Translations under genes and position numbers: made by a program
From: Stramenopiles sp. TOSAG23-6
Taxonomy: Eukaryota > Sar
Assembly (NCBI GenBank): GCA_900128565.1
Contig: LT635956.1
Location: forward strand, 1 to 33,096
Length of the DNA: 33,096 nt
Direction of reading: 5' to 3'
In this document: one piece after another, positions 27,240 to 33,096 of the stretch
How positions within the stretch are numbered: the first letter of the stretch is position 1
Layout of the letters: each line of letters opens with the position of its first letter
The notes under the pieces: generated by a model
What the model saw: the letters and a program-made list of their open reading frames with translations, nothing else
Told to the model about the DNA's origin: nothing
Databases searched by the model: none

Positions 27240-27256
27240 TGCGCATGCTGTTTATG

Positions 27257-27454
27257 TCAGTCTTCACAAGCCTTCCTGCGCACCTCCTTTGCTTGCTCTT
27301 CAATGCAATTTAGATGTGCTTTTTCTCTTTGTTTGTGTGCTTCAACATGATATAGTAACTGATGTCCTTTAATGTAGTCAAGAATTTTCTTTCTGCTTTT
27401 AAATATCTTATCTTCATTCATTGTTTCAAAGACAGGAACTTTTGACATAAACAT
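27257..27454 (-). other. Minus-strand ORF fragment of unknown function in the decayed region
   Basis: About 65 residues are open (KVPVFETMNEDKIFKSRKKI, then a charged helical run HVEAHKQREKAHLNCIEEQA) before a stop. It lies just upstream of the gag-like duplicates on the same strand and may belong to the same element. No family is recognised. Confidence 0.28.
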
Positions 27455-27668
27455 GTCTCATCAGAACTTGAGGTCATTGTTAAAATTAGTTTGATTCTGT
27501 ATAATATTAGTATTAATACAAGTACAAAGTAATTACTAGTACTACTAAACTGGGTATAAAAAAACACCATGATATCAGCAGTATTTATCAGAGTAGTCAA
27601 AAATAGTTCCGAAATTATTTCAGTACTACATAGTTCAAACAAAATAAATTCTCCAAACATCTACTACT

Positions 27669-28126
27669 TTATTTTGGATTTGATATGATGGTATATGTGA
27701 ACTGCATTTCTGGGGTGAATATTTTACCAAGTGCTAGTTGATAAGCACATTGATAAACTTTTGAATGAATTATCATCTCTTTCTTTTTCTCAAGGGTTTT
27801 CAGATGACCAAGGGAAGTTTCATGTTTAGTAATCTTCCCTCTCTGAAAATTAATATTTCCTTGTTTTGTTGTCCATACATTTGGTTTGTTCTTATCACCA
27901 TACAATGTACAAATAGTACAGCACATAGGATTGAATGCACCTCCTGAATGAGATAACCAAGGGGAACATTCATTTCTATCTCATTTTTAACGTGTTTTCC
28001 TTCAAATTCCAGCGCGTCATCAGTTTTTAATTCTACTATCTTGAATGTATCATTTAATCCTGTGAGTCTTTTCATATGGCTGTTGAATTGTGCTTGGTAT
28101 TTGAAAAATTCATCCTTTCTTTCCAC
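27669..28126 (-). pseudogene. Frameshifted minus-strand fragment with a CxxC...H...H zinc-finger-like stretch
   Basis: The first frame (28126 downward) reads YQAQFNSHMKRLTGLNDTFK then IVELKTDDALEFEGKHVKNE, related to the fragment at 25866. After a shift of one base near 27945 a second frame reads MCCTICTLYGDKNKPNVWTT, then NFQRGKITKHETSLGH. The C-x2-C...H-x5-H spacing with an aromatic centre resembles the TTF-type fingers of hAT-like transposase or C17orf113-like proteins. Two overlapping frames with no single open gene suggest decay or an unrecognised intron. Confidence 0.38.
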
Positions 28127-28184
28127 TGCTTCATTATTTCTGCATTAAATACAGACTTCTTATTTGTTGAGGCTGAGTAAGACT

Positions 28185-28445
28185 TCATGCAAGCAAGATA
28201 CTTGCAGTTTCTAATTGTATTACAGCTGCATTCAAAAGTGTGCCTGTAAATTTGGCAATAGATCCAGTACTTCCATCACTATTGAGTTTGATTGAGTTCA
28301 CTTTCAACAACACAAACCATACAGGAGTATCCATTGTGGTTACTCCTACCATTGTGGTAGACATGATACCATGGTGGTATACATGAATAATATAATCAAG
28401 TGAAGTTGTGTTGTGTACTTTGTCTCTAGCTCTATTGTTGTTCAA
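28185..28445 (-). other. Short minus-strand ORF upstream of the zinc-finger-like fragment
   Basis: About 86 residues are open, including DTPVWFVLLKVNSIKLNSDG, faintly like the VVWFKVNSSG block of the gag-like copies. The next frame continues ACMKSYSASTNKKSVFNAEI toward the fragment at 28126, so the stretch may be the 5' part of the same broken gene. No function is assigned. Confidence 0.25.
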
Positions 28446-28746
28446 GCCTGTAGAGAGAGCAGAGAGAGTGTCAAGAGAAGACTTTTAATTATTTATTTTG
28501 CTAATTGCAAATTTGCTACTATTTTTTATTATTCAAGCAGGTTTGTTCGTGAAATAACGGACAACTGTTACTTTCGATTTGTATATTGGTACAGTAGTAT
28601 TGATATCAAGTAACTAGTAATCATAAAATTTGTAAACATACTACAGATACAAGTATACTGTAGGACTTATTATTCAATATACAATGGTATCCTACTAATT
28701 TACAGACACAAACTTGCTTGGTACACATCATAAAAGGCGTGCAAAA
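28446..28746. other. Intergenic region upstream of the PH/coiled-coil gene
   Basis: About 300 bp of AT-rich spacer, presumably the promoter and 5' leader of the next gene. I see no gene, RNA or clear repeat in it. Confidence 0.35.
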
Positions 28747-31700
28747 ATGGACGCAAATGAAACGAAATATTCATCAACACTACAGCAACAAAAACCATCC
28801 CCACCACCACCAATATCAACATCACCAGTGAATACTCTGCGCAAGTCTGAAGAAGCAGATATCAATCTTATGAAAGGAATGCGCGAAATGTTAATGAAAG
28901 GAACTGTCTTTCGGAAACATAGCGAATATAGTGAACCAAATAAACGAAAAGTATGGGTAGAATTCGATGACGAATATGATGGGTTTATTAAGTGGTGTAA
29001 ATTAGGAACTCCTTCGAGCACATCGAGCGTAGAAAAGAACGATAAAATTAGACTTTCAACTATTACGCAAGTATCTGAAGGATTTGTAGAAACAGATGAT
29101 ATCATGAAGTTTAATGAAAATGTCGATTCAGGTATGTGCATATCTATTTGTACTCCTTCTCGGTCATTGAACTTTGAATCAAGTTCTGTCGAAGTATCTA
29201 AAATATGGTGCATGTCTTTGAAATATATTGTACACGCTGCGAAGCATAAATCAACCACTATTAGTCCTGTTCATTATGTGGCCAAGTTACGATTGAATGA
29301 TGATACAGAGAATGAATCTGGTGGTGATTTAAGAATTGATAAATTCAATGAACTGAAAAACAAAATAAAGTCACCAAAGAGCAATATTCCCATGTGTATA
29401 CAAGTCTATAATACTCGTCTAGCAGAAGAGCGTATAAAACACGGCAATGAACTAAAAACGAAAATTCAGAAGTATCATGAAACTATCAAGAAACAATCTG
29501 AAAAGCATAAAACTGTTTTAGCTATTTCAGAGGAACATAAAAATAATGTTGAGATTATGAAAGCTAAGTACAATGAGGCCGTAAATAATATCAAAACCGT
29601 ATCTGAAAAACACAAAAATATTTTAGAGCAACATCAAAATGAGATTAAAATGTTGAAAGATCAACATCTAGAGGCAATATTACGCACAAAAGATGAATCA
29701 TATAAATCACAGGATCATATCAAAACCGCACTCACTAATGAAATGCATCAAACTAATTTACAGATGAAAACTTTAGAGGGAAAGCATAAATTAGCAGTGT
29801 ATAATGCCACGCAAAATGCAACGTTACATGAACAAGCTGAGCAAGCACTACAAAATGCAAAAATGTCACATTTGGAGAAAATGAATAAAAAACATGATGA
29901 AATCAAATATTTGAAAGAAAAAATGCAGTTATTGAAAGAAGAGCATGATGGTAAAGAAGAAGAATGTGCTAGAGAAATAAATGAACATATGGTACAGTTG
30001 GAGGCGACTCGCGCTGAAGTGACACACCATCAACAAAATGCAAAAAAACACGAAATTTCTCGCCAAATCGCACTTCAAAGAGAGTATGGGGCAAAATTAA
30101 GATATATGAAAAATGCAGAGTTAGAAGCAAAGGAAATCAAAAGAGAGGCAAAACAAAGGCTTGATCAATTAAGAGATACACATGCCTCATTGCTTGGTGC
30201 TGCACTTAATGAACAAAAAGATTCACATACATCAGAACTCAATAAAGTAAAAGAGATGCACAACGCTGCTCTTGATGAACAGCTTGTTGCCGCAGAATAC
30301 ATTAAAGGACTAAAAGGTACACATGCATCCGAGCTGGATGAACTAAAAGGTACACATGCATCAGAACTTGTTAAACTAAAAGCTATACATGCATCAGAAT
30401 TTAATCAACTAAAATTTTCACATGCATTATTGCTTGGTGAAGAAGCGACATCGCTTGATAATCTAAAAGCTACGCATGCGTCAGAGATTAATGTATTAAA
30501 ACTTACACACTCATCGTCAATATCAGATAAATTAAAAGAAGCCGAGGGTTTAAGAAATATCATACAACTTCATTCTGAAGAAAAGCATCAGTTGGTACAA
30601 AAAGCAAATGAACACAAAGCTACAGCTAAAAGTAAAGAAGATGCTTTAGAAGAATTACAAGAAGCACTCAAAGTAGCCAAATCAAGTCATATTGAAGCGA
30701 TGGAAACGGCAACGCAAGAATCAAGAAAATTGGCCGCAATAAAGGCACAACACAAAATGGAAAAACTAAAACTCGAACATTCTCACGATATTCACTTGAC
30801 AGATCGTGTAAAATCGATGGAGGCTGTTGTTGCAAATGTAAATCAAGAAAATATTAGATTAGAACATGCTGCAGCTATCGCAAAAGTATTACACGAAGCT
30901 TCACAGAAGGATAAAAATCGAGAACATGAAGATGTTCAAAGGAATATGCAACGAGAACATGAAGTTGTTCAAAAGAATATGCAACGTGAACATGAAGCTA
31001 TACAAAAGAATATGCAACAGGAACATGAAGCTGCTCAAATAGACATACAACAAGAAGCTGAAAACAATCTTGCCCTTGCAAAGGAAAAATACCAAGAAGA
31101 AATAGAAGCTGTAATTCAAGACTCTGAAAATAGAGTAAGAAAAATACGAACAGAAGAAAACTCTCTTGCAGTTGCTTCGAGAAAAAAAAATGAGAATGTA
31201 CAGAAAAGCTTAAAAGTTTCGGAGCCTTCCGCGAATTCCAAAATTAAATCTACTGAAAATGTACACCAAGCTCTTAAAGCAATGAAAGAAACACATGCAA
31301 AGCACGTAGAAATAATGAGGACTGTAGAAGCAAAGTATAAATCTGCCGAAGACAAATTTGATCAAGAATTATTGACGTTAAAATTACAACATGAAAAAGA
31401 AATGCACTCAATGATTCAATCAATACATAAATTTCAAAGTGGAAAAAAAACAACTAGTGTGCTTTCCAAAATATTATCATGGGTAGGTAATGATTCTGAA
31501 TTGAATTCTGAATTGGATCAAAATTCGAATCAACACGATGAAATAAATAATACCGAAACAAAGATAAGTACTAACAATGTTGATAGAAAAACAAAAAAAA
31601 CAAAACAGAATATAGAAATAAAAAAAACAAAAAAGAATATAGAAGAAGACAATGATGATGAAGGTATAAAACATGTACAGCATCATTTTGGACCTAATCG

Positions 31701-31905
31701 TAAGCCAGGTGACACCGTCATAGTCAAGTTAACAGATGGTTCAAACATTGAATATAAAATACCCGAGTCCACAATGATTCAAAATACAGTTTTCCTAACA
31801 ATAAAAAAGAATCAGTTTATTGAATCTGACGAATTAGAAGAAATATCAGTGAGGAAACCAAAGATGGTCGAACCTGAGCGTCCAGTCAGAGAAACAAAAT
31901 TATGA
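28747..31905 (+). CDS. PH-like domain plus long coiled-coil protein
   Basis: From the ATG at 28747 the product is 1,052 residues; the open frame upstream has no ATG. Seen: a Pro/Gln-rich start; a PH-like domain at about 40-165 (GTVFRKHSEYSEPNKRKVWV, then KIWCMSLKYIVH with the C-terminal Trp helix), which suggests binding to phosphoinositides or proteins; then a charged coiled coil at about 210-950. Part of the coil is built of 11-residue units: THASELDELKG-like (nt about 30310-30520) and NMQREHEVVQK-like (about 30943-31060), a hendecad pattern. A basic KTKKTKQN linker precedes a small C-terminal domain (KPGDTVIVKLTDGSNIEYKI, then VFLTIKKN). Architecture suggests a membrane or cytoskeleton tether. 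No named orthologue is recognised. Confidence 0.75.
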   Translation: MDANETKYSSTLQQQKPSPPPPISTSPVNTLRKSEEADINLMKGMREMLMKGTVFRKHSEYSEPNKRKVWVEFDDEYDGFIKWCKLGTPSSTSSVEKNDKIRLSTITQVSEGFVETDDIMKFNENVDSGMCISICTPSRSLNFESSSVEVSKIWCMSLKYIVHAAKHKSTTISPVHYVAKLRLNDDTENESGGDLRIDKFNELKNKIKSPKSNIPMCIQVYNTRLAEERIKHGNELKTKIQKYHETIKKQSEKHKTVLAISEEHKNNVEIMKAKYNEAVNNIKTVSEKHKNILEQHQNEIKMLKDQHLEAILRTKDESYKSQDHIKTALTNEMHQTNLQMKTLEGKHKLAVYNATQNATLHEQAEQALQNAKMSHLEKMNKKHDEIKYLKEKMQLLKEEHDGKEEECAREINEHMVQLEATRAEVTHHQQNAKKHEISRQIALQREYGAKLRYMKNAELEAKEIKREAKQRLDQLRDTHASLLGAALNEQKDSHTSELNKVKEMHNAALDEQLVAAEYIKGLKGTHASELDELKGTHASELVKLKAIHASEFNQLKFSHALLLGEEATSLDNLKATHASEINVLKLTHSSSISDKLKEAEGLRNIIQLHSEEKHQLVQKANEHKATAKSKEDALEELQEALKVAKSSHIEAMETATQESRKLAAIKAQHKMEKLKLEHSHDIHLTDRVKSMEAVVANVNQENIRLEHAAAIAKVLHEASQKDKNREHEDVQRNMQREHEVVQKNMQREHEAIQKNMQQEHEAAQIDIQQEAENNLALAKEKYQEEIEAVIQDSENRVRKIRTEENSLAVASRKKNENVQKSLKVSEPSANSKIKSTENVHQALKAMKETHAKHVEIMRTVEAKYKSAEDKFDQELLTLKLQHEKEMHSMIQSIHKFQSGKKTTSVLSKILSWVGNDSELNSELDQNSNQHDEINNTETKISTNNVDRKTKKTKQNIEIKKTKKNIEEDNDDEGIKHVQHHFGPNRKPGDTVIVKLTDGSNIEYKIPESTMIQNTVFLTIKKNQFIESDELEEISVRKPKMVEPERPVRETKL
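30307..31060 (+). repeat. Hendecad (33-bp period) coding repeats in the coiled coil
   Basis: Two clusters of 33-bp periodic coding sequence occur, about 30307-30520 (ACACATGCATC-type words) and about 30943-31060 (ATGCAACGAGAACATGAAG-type words). They encode 11-residue coiled-coil units. An 11-residue period gives a slightly right-handed coil, unlike the usual 7-residue heptad. Confidence 0.7.
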
Positions 31906-32144
31906 CAAGCAAAAAATGTATTCAGCTTTTGAATAAGCGATAGATATATGTTAAGTATTTTTATTTGATAAAACATTAAATTTTATGAAGTTTCGNACTC
32001 NTGNTTTTCNTTTTTTATCNCCNAAAGTAACGGCAATTATTTATTTTTCTAAATATCGGAGATTATCTTCGACGAAGTAAACCCGAATAAAAATTCAAAA
32101 ACATTCTACACACTTTGTTTCTCCGGTGCTGCTCTCATCGAGAG
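31906..32144. other. Intergenic region with six ambiguous bases
   Basis: N occurs at 31996, 32001, 32004, 32010, 32020 and 32023, within 28 bp of an otherwise T-rich stretch. This marks weak assembly or strain variation. No gene is visible. The promoter of the last gene should lie here. Confidence 0.6.
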
Positions 32145-33096
32145 ATGGAACAGACGGTACGTAGATATTTTATTATCCTTCGTTATATTTGACTTTATAT
32201 TCTGAGATTTCAATATTTCTCATATAATGATTGGTTATATCTGTTGTAGTGATGAAAAGAGTAAAAATATAACGCAGCCACCACCACTTACAAAGGATGT
32301 TTGGATTTATGGTCACAGTAAAAATATTGCAAAGGAAGACATCTTGTGGTTAGATGAGCGTTATGGTGTTCCGCCTTCAGCACGGAAAGTAAGACTCTAT
32401 CACGACTTCGATTCAATGTGTACGTCGAGGCCATGGATTGATGCTAAACGCAAAATCGAACTTAAGAACGCTTTTTCTAAAATAATGGAACGAGATGAAC
32501 AAGATGATATATACCTAGATGATTATACAACGGAGTTACAGTTATTATTTTCAGGAGACGACGAAGCGTATTATAAGGAAAGGGAGCGCGAACTTGCAGT
32601 AAAAGCAGCGAAAGCCGAAGGTATTTGGAATGCCGAATGTGTCCGTCAAGAAACGGCAGCAAAGGAGGAGCAAATAAAAAAACATCACCTTCGACGCCGA
32701 GATGATGATGATACAACGCCTAATTTGAATGTTCCAGGACCTCCAGTTCCCACTGTTAAACATCGCCTTCGACGCCGAGATGATGATGATACAACGCCTA
32801 ATTTGAATGTTCCAAGACCTCCAGTTCCCCCTGTTAAACACACACTCCAACGCCGAGATGATGATGATACAACACCTAATGTGAATGTTCCAGGACCTCC
32901 AGTTCCCCCTGTTAAACACAGACTCCAACGCCGAGATGATGATGATACAACACCTAATGTGAATATTCTACGGCGTCTACAGCCTCCAGTTCCCCCTGTT
33001 AAACACAGATTCCAACGCCGAGATGATGATGATACAACATCTGCTGTGAATTTCCCAGAATCCTCCGATACAACATCTGCTGTGAATTTCCCAGAA
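32145..33096 (+). CDS. Tandem-repeat protein, partial, runs off the right edge
   Basis: A possible first exon ATG-GAA-CAG-ACG (32145-32156) is followed by a GTACGT donor. The main exon then reads QPPPLTKDVWIYGHSKNIAK, a helical acidic region, a charged coil (AYYKERERELAVKAAKAEGI), and 26-residue repeats (RRDDDDTTPNLNVPGPPVPT-type) that stay open to the window end. The domain before the repeats is not recognised. The repeats pair an RRRDDDD charge switch with a Pro-rich PPVPPVKH segment that could bind SH3- or WW-type domains (inference). The start is uncertain: the obvious acceptor TTGTAG (ending 32249) would give an immediate TGA after the 12-nt exon. Confidence 0.6.
32157..32259 (+). other. 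Probable intron near the start of the repeat gene, acceptor uncertain
   Basis: The donor GTACGT at 32157 is good. Three ends are possible: TTGTAG at 32249 (frame gives TGA), GAAAAG at 32259 (phase 0, in frame), or a non-AG end GTGAT at 32253 (also phase 0). The piece lacks the TTCGTACGAA/CCTAAC core of the introner family. Confidence 0.45.
32689..33096 (+). repeat. Coding minisatellite: 78-bp units, then 36-bp units
   Basis: Units begin at 32689, 32767, 32845, 32923 (87 bp, with a 9-bp insertion) and 33010. From 33031 a shorter 36-bp unit (GATACAACATCTGCTGTGAA type) begins and repeats at 33067, cut by the window end. All lengths are multiples of three, so the frame is kept. Confidence 0.92.

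Noticed and set aside
27418-27660. 80-codon hydrophobic minus-strand ORF
   Set aside because: It is AT-rich, with an Ile/Leu/Phe bias expected by chance, no domain and no duplicate.
32551-32928. Minus-strand repeat ORF (FNRGNWRSWNI-type repeats)
   Set aside because: The repeats are the complement of the 78-bp units, which have a sensible plus-strand frame joined to a non-repeat domain.
1-33096. CRISPR arrays, bacterial operons, rRNA or tRNA genes
   Set aside because: No regularly spaced repeats of that type, no Shine-Dalgarno-ordered operons and no cloverleaf that I could fold by eye. The gene content is nuclear eukaryotic.

Overview
This is about 33 kb of AT-rich nuclear DNA from a eukaryote that builds motile flagella or cilia, most likely a protist. 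It carries a full axonemal dynein heavy chain, REV1, ATP23, a DHHC palmitoyltransferase, a BAR protein and a PH/coiled-coil protein. Genes are compact, lie on both strands, are separated by a few hundred bases and carry few introns. The complete genes stop at TAA or TGA and read with the standard code. The sequence does not settle the lineage. Six N bases near 32.0 kb show that it is a draft assembly.

Layout: REV1 (minus, 3' end beyond the left edge); ATP23 (plus); a large basic IQ / Cys-His / WW protein (plus); a DHHC acyltransferase (minus); a small secreted or type I membrane protein (plus); a DOT1-like methyltransferase (minus); a BAR protein with NPF repeats (plus); a 4,339-residue inner-arm-type dynein heavy chain in one uninterrupted reading frame (plus); a decayed region at 25.5-28.5 kb with duplicated minus-strand gag-like and zinc-finger-like fragments; a PH/coiled-coil protein (plus); and a tandem-repeat protein running off the right edge (plus).

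The most striking feature is a family of related short introns in four different genes: three in REV1 (one incomplete at the edge) and one each in the IQ/WW, DHHC and BAR genes. They share a core: T-rich start, palindromic TTCGTACGAA, ATTTTGTACCTAAC, then GAAATATTTTTCC or similar. They begin GTRYGTTTT, but where protein conservation or reading frame fixes the junction they end in ACAT (once ACTT), not AG. The exon base before each one is T and each complete one ends in T, and the two ends are partly inverted repeats. They look like introner-type mobile introns with a non-AG 3' end. At least one is a nested or tandem composite. A conventional GT-AG intron in the BAR gene carries part of the same core. 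I saw no full copies in intergenic DNA or in the 13-kb dynein gene.

The genes do not form one pathway. Dynein belongs to the axoneme. The BAR/NPF, DHHC and PH/coiled-coil proteins fit membrane traffic or cortical organisation. REV1 and the DOT1-like enzyme fit DNA and chromatin work, and ATP23 acts in mitochondria.
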